Part shown: positions 42,821-51,726 of the stretch, in pieces
Layout: every line of letters starts with the position of its first letter
Numbering within the stretch: position 1 is the first letter of the stretch
NCBI RefSeq assembly: GCF_003697815.1
Contig: NZ_RDQG01000037.1
Span: 50,480 to 114,479, forward strand
Length of the DNA: 64,000 nt
Origin: Halalkalicoccus subterraneus
Lineage (GTDB): Archaea; Halobacteriota; Halobacteria; Halobacteriales; Halalkalicoccaceae
Direction: 5' to 3'
Notes under the pieces: generated by a model
What the model saw: the letters and a program-made list of their open reading frames with translations, nothing else
The model's database searches: none
What the model was told of the DNA's origin: nothing
Made by a program: the position numbers and the translations under genes

Positions 42821-43078
42821 CCGCTCGTCGTGTAAAGCCTGTTCAATTCAATCGACAGGGCCTCGTAACAGAAACAGTCTACCGACGGCTGGAAGATTGC
42901 TGTTGAACCTAATGTTTGCTTCATATCTGAGAACTATTGCTCGGCAACTTCTCGTCGATCTGGTGGCCTCAAATTAGGGCCCAGTGTTATTGACCATTTC
43001 CTGTTGAAGTGGCAATTCCAAGCCAAGCAAGTTTGATATCGACCATAGACTCTTATGCTCGAACCATAGATTTCCAGT

Positions 43079-43501
43079 ATGGATCAGCGAATCCTCGTCC
43101 CATACGACGGGTCGGATGCATCAAAGACAGCACTCGAACGTGCCTTAGAGGAAAATCCTGATGCCGAAATTACCGTCCTTAACGTCCTTGATTCGACAAA
43201 TCGTGCCTATAGTGGGGTTCAAGCTAGTGGGGCTGAAAGTCTCAATGACGCTCAGCGTGAAGAAGCTGAAGAACTGTTCCAGCAGGCTAAAAATCACGCT
43301 GCCGACTACGATATGACCATTCAAACTGCCGTTCAAGTCGGTACTCCAGGCGAGGTAATCGTCGAATATGCCCAGGAGAACAACATCGATCATATCATCA
43401 TGGGGAGCCACGGTCGTTCAGGTCTCTCACGGATCGTTGTTGGGAGTGTCGCCGAAACAGTGATCCGGAATTCACCGCTGACGGTAACGATCGCTCGATA
43501 G
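43079..43501 (+). CDS. Universal stress protein, UspA family
   Basis: 140 aa. ILVPYDGSDASKTALERAL start and the ATP-binding motif MGSHGRSGLSRIVVGSVAETVI (Gx2Gx9G(S)) are intact. Binds ATP and is usually induced by stress. Monocistronic, with a spacer of about 250 bases before it. Confidence 0.93.
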   Translation: MDQRILVPYDGSDASKTALERALEENPDAEITVLNVLDSTNRAYSGVQASGAESLNDAQREEAEELFQQAKNHAADYDMTIQTAVQVGTPGEVIVEYAQENNIDHIIMGSHGRSGLSRIVVGSVAETVIRNSPLTVTIAR

Positions 43502-43646
43502 CACATCGCTACGAACCATTCCTCTTATTTTTTAGATTGCAAGTCAAGCTCACGAACTATTATATCGTCCTCAGAGGGTGGATACCCTCTCGACGGAGAT
43601 GCGGTCGGTGGATAGATTTAACAGAATCCGGCAGCGAAGTCAGTAT

Positions 43647-43721
43647 GCTCCGTTGGTGTAGCTCGGCCAATCATCTCGGCATCTCACGTCGAGGACCGAG
43701 GTTCAAATCCTCGACTGAGCA
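43647..43721 (+). tRNA. tRNA-Glu (CUC)-like gene, slightly degenerate
   Basis: 75 bases. Acceptor arms GCTCCGT and ACTGAGC pair except C5-U68; D-arm GTGTAGC..GGCCAATCAT; anticodon stem TCGGC/GTCGA (one G-U) with loop ATCTCAC, anticodon CTC; short variable loop; T-arm CGAGG TTCAAAT CCTCG; discriminator A; no encoded CCA. Matches the haloarchaeal tRNA-Glu pattern. Could be functional or a damaged copy left by integration. Confidence 0.75.
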
Positions 43722-43874
43722 TCAAATCCTAATCCAGGGGAGGTTGGCGGAACGAATTTCTGAAGGATTAGAACGTCTCGTTTGAAACACTGGAGGCCAC
43801 CTGTAGACGTCATCACTCGACTGAACAAAGTAATGTGCCTATAGCCAGAAACCTGCTTCAGAGAGACTGTCGCT

Positions 43875-44597
43875 ATGAGATGGGAATTCAAAGAAATCGA
43901 ATGGGAAGCCGTCGCGGGTATCCTAGCGGCAGTTCTCGCCCTTGTACTCCATTTCTTGCACATCGTGGACGAAGCCGTGCTTCTTCAGATTACGCTCGTT
44001 CTCATGGCGTTCTTGTTTATCAGTCATCTCAGGCGTGAATCGGAAACGGAGAATCTCTCTGAGTCCCTCGCTCACACCGAACGCACTGTTGAAGACATCC
44101 GCGCCGGTATGGATGCCTCCGACCTCAAACTCATCGGCCCAGGAGAGCTCAGATCGCGGAGTACGCAGTTCGGCCAGGGTGCCCGTGGAGAAATGATCTG
44201 GTTCAACGTTTGTCTGCTCATGTTCGTCCCTCAGAATCTCTTCGATGCGTTGCTTCGTCCACCGATCGAGAATCCAAGTGTGTCCTCGATACAGTTCGTC
44301 CTCGACGAGAGTGAGCGGGAACGCTGGAATACGCAGGTCAAACCCAAAATAAAGAAATGTCGGGATGCTGAGACGGTACAGGAACCCATTTGGCGCGAAC
44401 TCGATGAGAATGTCTCGTTCATTCTGCGCGGGACAAAAAACGGAGAGACTGACGCGCTCTTGAGTTTCTGGGGAGAACCGTTTATGGCACGAACGACGAG
44501 GGACGTTCCCCGCTATATCATCCACGTAACAGAAGAATCCGAATTGATCCCCCAATTGCGAGACATCGAACGCGAACATAGACTTCAGCAGACATGA
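43875..44597 (+). CDS. Membrane-anchored hypothetical protein, 240 aa
   Basis: Two N-terminal membrane helices (about 13-27 and 32-50), a short coiled coil (SETENLSESLAHTERTVEDI), then a soluble alpha/beta domain of ~160 residues (GARGEMIWFNVCLLMFVPQ, VSSIQFVLDESERERW, SFWGEPFMARTTRD). The overall layout resembles membrane-tethered sensors or PLD-like proteins but the HKD motif is absent. Located just downstream of the tRNA-like gene. Unknown role. Confidence 0.65.
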   Translation: MRWEFKEIEWEAVAGILAAVLALVLHFLHIVDEAVLLQITLVLMAFLFISHLRRESETENLSESLAHTERTVEDIRAGMDASDLKLIGPGELRSRSTQFGQGARGEMIWFNVCLLMFVPQNLFDALLRPPIENPSVSSIQFVLDESERERWNTQVKPKIKKCRDAETVQEPIWRELDENVSFILRGTKNGETDALLSFWGEPFMARTTRDVPRYIIHVTEESELIPQLRDIEREHRLQQT

Positions 44598-44707
44598 ATA
44601 AAGGATTCCCATCAACAACCAAGAAGGCCACCATCGGTATCCTCTGAGCGAACAGAACGAATCATTGAAACGGACGATTCAAAGCACAACAGACCGATAT
44701 TCACACA

Positions 44708-44953
44708 ATGTACGTCGAATTCGATCGCGATACCTGTACAGGAATCTTCAACTGCGTCCACGAGTGGGAAAAGTTCGTCGAAGATCGTGATGCGGGGAAA
44801 GCGACGCTCGTTGAAAGCGACGAGTTCGAGACCGATCACTATAGACGAGACGTTCCCGAAGGGGAGGAATTCGATGCGAAAATGGCCGCTCGTGTTTGTC
44901 CGGTAGATGCAATCACTATCTACGACGAGGAGGGGGAACAATTGGTTCCATAA
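44708..44953 (+). CDS. Ferredoxin, haloarchaeal single-cluster type
   Basis: 81 aa. Cys10 and Cys16 (CTGIFNC) and Cys64 in ARVCPVDAI: three cysteines in Cx5C...CP spacing, expected for a [3Fe-4S] (or incomplete [4Fe-4S]) cluster. Very acidic. Serves as a small electron carrier, possibly for cytochrome P450-like or NO-related redox enzymes. Single gene. Confidence 0.88.
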   Translation: MYVEFDRDTCTGIFNCVHEWEKFVEDRDAGKATLVESDEFETDHYRRDVPEGEEFDAKMAARVCPVDAITIYDEEGEQLVP

Positions 44954-45123
44954 TCTGCCCTTGGCTGTCGTTCTAGATAGCGTGAGTAGAGATTTGACTA
45001 CTAAAGGGAGGTGGGTTTTTTACGTATTTAGAGAAGGAAGGGATATAACCGATATCCAGCTATATATCCCCGATCTTGGAGCTAGTGATACGAATATATA
45101 AGAATTATATGCTATTAATTGAG

Positions 45124-45405
45124 CTATGTGCGTTCGAGGTACAGAGAATACATGATAATTGCGAAACCGATCGCGACAAGAACACTGTTAATCAAGACAC
45201 CCATCTCTAACGAAACAGATAGAAGTTGATCAGCTACTCCAGCAAGTAGTGAGCCAAGCGTAATGACACCAAATCCAATACCTAACGTCCGCAGTGAGGA
45301 AGCACCAGTTCGACGGTACGCTTTATATGCAATATAGGTGATACCGGATCCCAATAGTAAAATTACTGTTTTGACAACGACAACAGCAGTTCCGACCCAT
45401 ATCAT
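45124..45405 (-). CDS. DUF7521-type small membrane protein
   Basis: 93 aa with three membrane helices; GSGITYIAYKAYRRTGASSLRTLGIGFGVITLGSLLAG is the signature of haloarchaeal DUF7521 proteins. It overlaps the upstream HTH gene by 4 bases, and HTH-DUF7521 pairs recur in these genomes, so they likely form a membrane-linked regulatory unit. Confidence 0.75.
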   Translation of the reverse strand: MIWVGTAVVVVKTVILLLGSGITYIAYKAYRRTGASSLRTLGIGFGVITLGSLLAGVADQLLSVSLEMGVLINSVLVAIGFAIIMYSLYLERT

Positions 45406-45776
45406 AACTCATCACCCATCTGAGACCAAATATCCGCGAGTCGTTCATCTGCCTTTCGGGAAGGACGATCCACTGTTACTGAGAAGTCATCGCTCTCCAT
45501 CGAGATCTTCACGTTGTCAAAGTCTCGCTCATATCGTGTGGTTCGTCCTCCTTGCGGATTAATCGTGTCTCGCTCACGGACGAGCGATGCATGACTCAGG
45601 AGTTCTAATTTTCGATACAAAGTTGATTGGGGTATATCGCATCTGGTACTGAGTTCAGTTGCGGTCATAGGTTGTGCTGTTTCACGAAGGATCGTTCGGC
45701 AATCAGCGTCATCCAGCGCATCAAGAATTACCTGTAATGATGGTGAATCCGCTGATGACGCTGAACTACGTTCCAT
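45402..45776 (-). CDS. Winged-helix regulator paired with DUF7521 protein
   Basis: 124 aa. ArsR/HTH_20-like domain at about 15-80 (LQVILDALDDADCRTIL, TATELSTRCDIPQSTLYRKLELL, SLVRERDTI) with a wing and a short C-terminal beta/helix part. Controls its own operon or nearby genes. Stop of this gene and start of the membrane protein overlap. Confidence 0.85.
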   Translation of the reverse strand: MERSSASSADSPSLQVILDALDDADCRTILRETAQPMTATELSTRCDIPQSTLYRKLELLSHASLVRERDTINPQGGRTTRYERDFDNVKISMESDDFSVTVDRPSRKADERLADIWSQMGDEL

Positions 45777-45973
45777 TGGCTACTTCCAAATACTCCGTCG
45801 CATATACTGTCTGGTTTGGCTTATACCAGCTATTATAGAGAGTATCCCTCTATTCCACAGCGGATATACAGCCCGTCGCTTGAGAGCATTTCGTTCAATG
45901 TTCTTCCCACCGGTATTCGTCGTAGTCCTCAGAAGAAGGCAATACATTTTGTGCATACCGATACTGAACGCCA

Positions 45974-46948
45974 TTACACATTGTGCCCCTCTTCGCCATA
46001 AATCTCAAGCAACTCTTGATACCGAGCTCGGATCGTCATTCTACTTACGTGAGTCGCAGATCGTACGGTCTCTTGTGTGAGTTTCTCGTTTGTTAATCGA
46101 GTAGCTGCATAGATGGCACCAGCGGCAAGCCCAGCGGGATTCCGACCGCTATGAACTCCCTGCGTTTTTGCAGTTGTGAGTAGGTCCCGAGCCCGACGTG
46201 TTGCTTCATCACTCACATTGAGTTCGGACGCAAACTGTGGAACGTATTGAAGTGGATCCACTGGTTTCATTCGTAAGCCAAGCTCACGGGACAAATAGCG
46301 ATAGGCACGCTGTATACGGAGTCGTTCAACTCGACTTACAGTCTCGAACTCTGCCAACGTCCGTGGTGTCGAATGTTGCCGAGCCGCTGTATACAACGAT
46401 GCTGTGGCCATCCCCTCAATGGATCGTCCGGGAAGCAAGTCATCTTCAACAGCTCGTCGATAGAGCACACCAGCAGTTTCACGAATCGAGTCAGGTAAAC
46501 CAAGAGCGGAGGCCATCCGACGGATCTCGCCGAATGCCTGCTTGAGATTTCGTTCGTGTGCATCCTTCGTTCGAAACCGTTCGTCCCACTGGCGGAGGCG
46601 TTGTAATTGTGCTCGTTTTGGCTCTGATATCGCGTGCCCGTATGCATCCCTATCTTGCCAACCTATCATTGTACTCAACCCCTTATCATGCATCAATTGC
46701 GTTGTTGGGGCACCAACCCGGCTTTTTTCATCGCGCTCCTTGCTATCGTATGCACGCCAGTCCGGACCATGATCGACCACATCAGTATCGAGAACCAAGC
46801 CACACTCCTCACAGGTGACTTCACCATGCTCATCGTCCTGAATAACGGGTCCATCACATTCTGGACACACAGAGGCCGACTGAGATGGTGAATTCGAGGA
46901 CGTCTCCTCGCTATGGTCATCGATGATTGTAGGGACAGTGTTAGTCAT
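45974..46948 (-). CDS. tfb: Transcription initiation factor TFB
   Basis: 324 aa from ATG 46948; an upstream in-frame ATG at 47083 would add 45 non-TFB residues. Zinc ribbon with Cys28, Cys31, Cys46, Cys49; B-reader/linker region (WRAYDSKERDEKSRVGAPTT); then two cyclin folds (about 120-215 and 220-315). Recruits RNA polymerase to TATA/TBP promoters. Haloarchaea carry several TFBs, and accessory copies on plasmids can select gene sets. Neighbours are the HTH-DUF7521 pair and the NO reductase. Confidence 0.95.
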   Translation of the reverse strand: MTNTVPTIIDDHSEETSSNSPSQSASVCPECDGPVIQDDEHGEVTCEECGLVLDTDVVDHGPDWRAYDSKERDEKSRVGAPTTQLMHDKGLSTMIGWQDRDAYGHAISEPKRAQLQRLRQWDERFRTKDAHERNLKQAFGEIRRMASALGLPDSIRETAGVLYRRAVEDDLLPGRSIEGMATASLYTAARQHSTPRTLAEFETVSRVERLRIQRAYRYLSRELGLRMKPVDPLQYVPQFASELNVSDEATRRARDLLTTAKTQGVHSGRNPAGLAAGAIYAATRLTNEKLTQETVRSATHVSRMTIRARYQELLEIYGEEGHNV

Positions 46949-47128
46949 GATTTCTAGAGTTCGACGCTGGTTGTGCTGTCTTCGATCTAATACTGTGAGA
47001 GAGAGACGCAAGAAGACAGGGCGGATTCCCAAACGCTGAGAATCCGTCGATTTGAGGAGCGACGATACTAATTCCCTACTCACGACTCATGATAATACAA
47101 AAAATTATAGTAAGCCTGCTAATGACGC

Positions 47129-47340
47129 ATGGATCGACTAGCCAACACCTCTCTCTCTCTCTCACTCGATATGGGGTTTGAACTATTAGCCAACAAGCGC
47201 GCCGTTTGGCGCTGTATTCGCTGCTTGACTTTTTCGACGCTCTCACCAAGTTCGGAACGGCTCAAATGGACATGTATGACGAGCAGTCCTGCACCACCTC
47301 GGCAGCCTTGGAGACTGGCTATCGACATCTCAATACTGCA
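47129..47340 (+). pseudogene. Frameshifted DUF7344-like regulator relic
   Basis: The start reads LDMGFELLANKRAVWRCI, like the hallmark LSLDTVLELLANQRRRFALYA of DUF7344 proteins (compare 38112). After about 47270 coding continues in another frame: DEQSCTTSAALETGYRHLNTA and a stop, typical of the second half of the family. So a frameshift and lost bases in the middle destroyed it. A shadow minus-strand frame is not favoured. Confidence 0.5.
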
Positions 47341-47444
47341 TAAAGGTATGACACGAGAAGACGGTCGGCGACGATCCGCTGAACGAGATGATTGATCGCT
47401 TATTCCATTTCAAGCGCAATCTCAAAACTGCCGGTGAGCGTCCG

Positions 47445-50400
47445 CTACGCGATCACCTGATGCTTTCTATCGCCCCGAGCTGCGTAAACGTGCTTGACCG
47501 CGCCGACGGTAAATGCAAGTGCACCGAGGATCATCGGGGTGTCCCCAAGTGTTCGGACCCAGAGCAAGGCCTGCACCCGCGGGCGCTCATAGAACTCGAG
47601 ACTCCGGGCGACAGCGTATCCTTCCGAGTAGGACGCTTTGAGCTGGGCGAAGCCGACGGGAAGCAACGAGGCGAAAGTCATGATCGCCAGCCCGATGTTC
47701 GTCAGCCAAAACGCCCCGCGGAACCACGCTGGGTCCCAGGCGTTCTCGGGCGTGACCACACGCAAGATGTACGTCCCCAACCCGAGTGCGAGCAGCCCGA
47801 ACGCGCCGAACATCGCCGCGTGGGCGTGGGCCACAGTCAGGTAGGTGCCGTGTTCGTAGTAGTTGATCACCGGCAGGTTAATGAAGAATCCCAGTACCCC
47901 GCCACCGACGAAATTCCAGACGCTGCTGGCGATAATAAACAAAAATGGAATCGTATACGGGAAGTCTTCGCCCTGTGCGCGAAGCGAGCGATACTCCCCA
48001 AGGCTCCGATACAGGACGAACACCAATGGGATGAACTCAAGCGTCGAAAACGTCGTTCCGAGGGGCACCCATACGTCGGGCAGACCGACCCACCAGTAAT
48101 GATGCGAGACGCCGACGATACCTGCACCCATGATCGTGAACACCTCGAAGAGGATTGCCTTCTCAGCATCGCCTTGGTCGACCAGCTCCATCGAGACCAG
48201 CGCAACCGAGATCACGGCGGTGACAAAGAACTCGAAGACGCCCTCGACCCACATGTGAACGACCCACCAGCGCCAGAACTCCGTGACCGCTATGTTCGTC
48301 TCGGGAGTGTACAGCATGCTCGCTCCGAACAGCAGCGCAATCGAGCCGCCAGCGTACGCCATGAAGTGTCCCAGTCCGGCCGGAGAGTCCTCGACACGGC
48401 GCACACCGCGGATCACCAACCCGGTCCAGCCGACGAAGCCCGCAAGAAGCAACAGTTTCCAGAGCCGGCCGACTTCGAGGTACTCGAGACCTTCCGAGCC
48501 GATCAGCCACCAGAGGTCGCCGTCCTCTGGCGTCCCAAGCTTGCCGTGGATACCGAGCCAGACGCCCGCAAACGCGCCGACGGTCGCAGTCACAAGCAGA
48601 CCGAGCAGCGTGGTCGTCCCTGCGGTCTGCCACGGTGGGTCGTCGTCGCTGAACAGCCCCGGGAGGAACAATCCGCCCGCGAGCCACAGTGTCGTGATCC
48701 AGAGCACTGCGAGGTTGACGTGCCACGTTCGGACGGTCGCGAAGGGCAACAGCGAGACGATGTCGATCCCCAGTGCATCAGCGATGCCGAAAAAGCCGGT
48801 GCGCTCGATGTAGTAGTGGGCTAGCAGCGCTCCGGTGAGCGTCTGAACGAGAAACAGGGCACCCGCGACGGGGACATACCACGCGGCGGCGTACTGTGTA
48901 GCCGTACTTGCCACCTTGTCCGGCGAAGGAATCTCGATCATCTCGGTCGTCGGCTCGGCGAAGTCGAAGGTATGGTACGCCCACACGCCCAGCCCACCGC
49001 TCGCGACGAGCAATACGAGGCTGATCGTACTCCAGACGAGCACCTGCCCAGTCGGGCGGTTCCCGGTCCCGGAAACGTAGGGCCAGTCGTTTGTATACGA
49101 GTGGTCCGAGCCCGGTCGATTGGTATGGGAGATCCAGGCCGTCCAGCAGGCGAAGTCGGCGATTCGGGCGGCCTGTTCTACACTTCTAACAAAGCCTTCT
49201 GGGATTCCTCGTTCGGGATCACCCTCGTGATAGCGCTCGATATATGTCTCACGGATCTGCTGATGTGCATAGGTCTCGGCTGCTGAGTACTCCGCGATTG
49301 GGCCGTCAGGGGCCTCACCGTCGAGTTCGGTTTCGACCCGGTGTTCAACGGCGGCCTGTTCATCCTCATCGAGGGCCACCAGAGAATCGGTTCCCCGCTC
49401 TCGAGCGTAGTACTCGCGCATGAAGTGGGCTTTTAGCTCTAGCGCGTCGGCAGTGAGGTCGACTCCAAAGTAGGAGCCGTTGCCCAGGATCGACCCCTGA
49501 TTCATCAGTCCGTTGGCCTGGAATGCTTTTTTCCCTGCCCGGACTTGCTCTGCCGTAAAGACGACATCGTTATCGGGACCACGGAATTCCTCGGGGATCG
49601 GGGGCGCGTGACGTTTAGAGAACCACGCTCCAAGCCCCATCGCTACGAGGTTGGCGACGAAAAGTGCAACGAGCGCCCGTGCGCCAGTCGTCTCTGAACC
49701 GAGAATTTCGCGTATTTCGTCTTCGTCAAGCCCATCAAGGAGCTTCGAGAGCGCGCCGAGGGCGACCTGTTCGCCAGTGTACTGGCCACCACCCCCGATG
49801 TTCTCGGCGGCGAACACGGACAGCAGGCCCGCAAGCGCCCCGCCGAGGTCCGACACACCCCCACTGTCGGCAAGCAGGGTCGCCGCGAGTGCCGCCGCTC
49901 CGGCCTCAGTTGCGTGGATGGAACGTCCTTCGTTTCCATCTACGGTCACGTCCTCGAAACGCTCCGAGGCGTCGCCGAGGGCCCGCTCAATCTGGTGACC
50001 GAATTCGATCGCGTCCCGTTCGAGTAACTCGGAGAAAGCGTCGCCGTCTCGGTCGCCAGCCGTGATGGCCGCTAGATCAAGCTCCGAGAGATCTACATCC
50101 GAGAGAGTCCCGGCGAGCGTCGATTCCGACGGTCGTGCGTCGGCGGCCACGCGCTCGCGGATCGCCTCAACGGTCCGATCGTCCAAGCGAGTCTCATCAA
50201 GATTGTACTGGTGTAGGAACGCCTCGAACGCGCGATCGGTCGCTTCATCAACGACCGACATCCCCTCGTACTCCTTAAGGAGGGATTCGATACGGCGCTC
50301 GATCGCACTGGAAGGATCATGTGCCGTCCGGCGAACCCACGTCGGGACGGCATCAACAACGCCTGGTTTGAGCCGCTCTACTACGTACGCTTTCGCGTGG

Positions 50401-50468
50401 CGCCTCTCCGACGCGGGTTGGTCACGATCGGGGAGGACGGCGTTCTGAAGGAAGTTCGTGATGGCCAT
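47445..50468 (-). CDS. norB: Quinol-type nitric oxide reductase with long N-terminal extension
   Basis: 1007 aa. From about residue 265 on it is a qNor: AWFSKRHAPPIPEEF, the NGLMNQGSILGNGSYFG cytochrome c-like segment, then a 12-14-helix haem-copper oxidase core with haem/FeB histidines (ARTWHVNLAVLW, TVAHAHAAMFG, GVSHHYWWVG). Catalyses 2 NO to N2O with electrons from quinol, at the cell membrane. The first ~265 residues are an added acidic, helical region without recognised motif, containing a hydrophobic stretch at 190-205; usual qNor is ~760 aa. Haem-copper assignment is sure; role of the extension is unknown. Confidence 0.93.
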   Translation of the reverse strand: MAITNFLQNAVLPDRDQPASERRHAKAYVVERLKPGVVDAVPTWVRRTAHDPSSAIERRIESLLKEYEGMSVVDEATDRAFEAFLHQYNLDETRLDDRTVEAIRERVAADARPSESTLAGTLSDVDLSELDLAAITAGDRDGDAFSELLERDAIEFGHQIERALGDASERFEDVTVDGNEGRSIHATEAGAAALAATLLADSGGVSDLGGALAGLLSVFAAENIGGGGQYTGEQVALGALSKLLDGLDEDEIREILGSETTGARALVALFVANLVAMGLGAWFSKRHAPPIPEEFRGPDNDVVFTAEQVRAGKKAFQANGLMNQGSILGNGSYFGVDLTADALELKAHFMREYYARERGTDSLVALDEDEQAAVEHRVETELDGEAPDGPIAEYSAAETYAHQQIRETYIERYHEGDPERGIPEGFVRSVEQAARIADFACWTAWISHTNRPGSDHSYTNDWPYVSGTGNRPTGQVLVWSTISLVLLVASGGLGVWAYHTFDFAEPTTEMIEIPSPDKVASTATQYAAAWYVPVAGALFLVQTLTGALLAHYYIERTGFFGIADALGIDIVSLLPFATVRTWHVNLAVLWITTLWLAGGLFLPGLFSDDDPPWQTAGTTTLLGLLVTATVGAFAGVWLGIHGKLGTPEDGDLWWLIGSEGLEYLEVGRLWKLLLLAGFVGWTGLVIRGVRRVEDSPAGLGHFMAYAGGSIALLFGASMLYTPETNIAVTEFWRWWVVHMWVEGVFEFFVTAVISVALVSMELVDQGDAEKAILFEVFTIMGAGIVGVSHHYWWVGLPDVWVPLGTTFSTLEFIPLVFVLYRSLGEYRSLRAQGEDFPYTIPFLFIIASSVWNFVGGGVLGFFINLPVINYYEHGTYLTVAHAHAAMFGAFGLLALGLGTYILRVVTPENAWDPAWFRGAFWLTNIGLAIMTFASLLPVGFAQLKASYSEGYAVARSLEFYERPRVQALLWVRTLGDTPMILGALAFTVGAVKHVYAARGDRKHQVIA

Positions 50469-50623
50469 AGATGTGAATTGTCGGGTATCTGTACCAACGT
50501 TTTATGATAACAACATACGTGCAAATAGTTATATTGGTACACTCGAACATGTTTGGGCCTACCGTCGAGTGGCGAGTTGGTAGGCCGATCGAACAACGAC
50601 CTGAGATCCTGTAGCCAGGTACT
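50469..50623. other. Promoter region of norB and spacer
   Basis: AT-rich sequence (AACAACATACGTGCAAATAGTTATATTGG) directly upstream of norB on the minus strand contains TATA-like runs. No gene seen. Confidence 0.35.
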
Positions 50624-50791
50624 ACTTTACACCTCACGAAAGGACGTCTCTACGTGAAACGGAAGAATCGTCGGAAGGACGGGCTCTCGTATAAGGAACG
50701 GCGCGTCGTCCTTCCCGAAGAGTCCGAGATCCCCGGTGAAACAACGCTCGAGGCGGACTCTCCGGAGACAGCTGACGTCGGTGGCGAGTGA
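50624..50791 (+). pseudogene. 3' fragment of a winged-helix gene like module copy B
   Basis: Without a start codon, it encodes LTKGRLYVKRKNRRKDG, LSYKERRVVLPEESEIPGE and a short new tail to a TGA. These match residues ~85-125 of the protein at 33072-33689 (LTKGRLYVKQKNRRKDR, LSYKERCVVLPDESEISGE). The 5' half is lost and the zinc-ribbon tail absent, so either a truncated relic or the end of a shorter family member. Confidence 0.75.
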
Positions 50792-50862
50792 TGTCCCCGG
50801 GCCCTAACTCCCGTGAGAGCGGGTTAACACTCTAACAGGAACTCGGCTACTCCCCGCGCAAG

Positions 50863-50971
50863 CGGTTACTAGTACGGTACGATTACTAGTGGGTACATCC
50901 GTGAACGGCTGGTGACGGCTTTAGCCAGGGACCTCTCTGAGAGGTTCCACTCCCGACAACGGCTGTCCATG
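50863..50971. repeat. ~110 bp non-coding repeat element, copy 2
   Basis: Counterpart of 38528-38641 with shared GTGAACGGCTGGTGAC...TTAGCC and CTGTCCATGG. This copy has a perfect palindrome ACCTCTCTGAGAGGT and ACTAGTACGGTACGATTACTAGT-like symmetry, which could fold in RNA. Confidence 0.55.
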
Positions 50972-51046
50972 GCTAATCGTCAACCCTCATCAGTTTCCTC
51001 GTGCTGTGATCGCTATCGGTAGACCGTTATCGATCCTAATACAGCG

Positions 51047-51379
51047 TTACTCAACGTACTCTCGCAACTGAGCAACTGCCTGCTCAACGATCTCGTCGGT
51101 GAGCCTCCCTTGCCAATCGGTGATCCACTCCGTCTTCACTGAATTCACCGACCACGGCATTATCGAACTCGATTTGGGAGCACCTCCTTCTTGCCAGTGC
51201 TCATCCATGAGTACAATTCGTTCGTCATGCCACGTTCGCGTCGTCAGTGAAAGAGTGATATACTGTTCACCGTGAAACGGTGTCTCTGCTCGATTGATAA
51301 GCAGAAACGGGCGGCCGGTTGTGCTCTCATCTTTGAACGGGTCCGCTGCGAGCACAACATCTCCACGTTCCATGCTCAT
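51047..51379 (-). CDS. MazF/PemK-like toxin
   Basis: 110 aa. RGDVVLAADPFKDESTTGRPFLLIN at the N-terminus and ITLSLTTRTWHDERIVL follow the MazF/PemK fold (RGDIVxxxxP...KxRPxLVI..., then xLxT). Likely a ribosome-independent endoribonuclease. Overlaps the upstream antitoxin gene by 4 bases, as usual for type II pairs. Confidence 0.8.
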   Translation of the reverse strand: MSMERGDVVLAADPFKDESTTGRPFLLINRAETPFHGEQYITLSLTTRTWHDERIVLMDEHWQEGGAPKSSSIMPWSVNSVKTEWITDWQGRLTDEIVEQAVAQLREYVE

Positions 51380-51726
51380 TCGGATGAGTCTTCAGCAGCG
51401 TGTTCACGCCATTCGTCGAGATCCTCTGCACCGAACCGCTCATCCAGATCCGTTATCGTACGATGAAATCGAAACGCCTCATGGACCCGTTGCTCATCAC
51501 CAATTGCCCAGTAGTCTCCCTTGTGCTGAACCAGCTCCCGATCCTGTAGCCGACGGAGAACAGTCCCGATCGAACTCTTCTTGATACTGGCCCCTTCTGC
51601 AATCTCGGAGGGAGTGAAAGCCTTGTCGTTGTTCCGATAGAGGAATCGAACGACCTTTTCAGCGTTCGTTACCTCGGTCAGTTCCTCACTGCTTCCGTCA
51701 GTGAACGTTTCAATATCGATTGGCAT
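51376..51726 (-). CDS. Winged-helix (MarR-like) antitoxin
   Basis: 116 aa from ATG 51726; a TATA-like CTTATGAC on the minus strand (about 51753-51759) gives a near-leaderless start, and upstream Met at 51759 would sit within it. Winged helix about 25-80: VVRFLYRNNDKAFTPSEIAEGA, SSIGTVLRRLQDRELVQHKG. An acidic C-terminus (HEAFRFHRTITDLDERFGAED) may block the toxin. Archaeal MazF partners of this type differ from bacterial MazE/AbrB. Confidence 0.78.
   Translation of the reverse strand: MPIDIETFTDGSSEELTEVTNAEKVVRFLYRNNDKAFTPSEIAEGASIKKSSIGTVLRRLQDRELVQHKGDYWAIGDEQRVHEAFRFHRTITDLDERFGAEDLDEWREHAAEDSSE

Noticed and set aside
45780-45974. Minus-strand frame of 64 codons between TFB and HTH gene
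   Set aside because: Basic, low-acid peptide without motif; spacer more likely.
47388-48824. Plus-strand open frame of 478 codons
   Set aside because: Complement of the NO reductase gene; Arg/Pro/Gln-rich translation typical of a GC-rich shadow.
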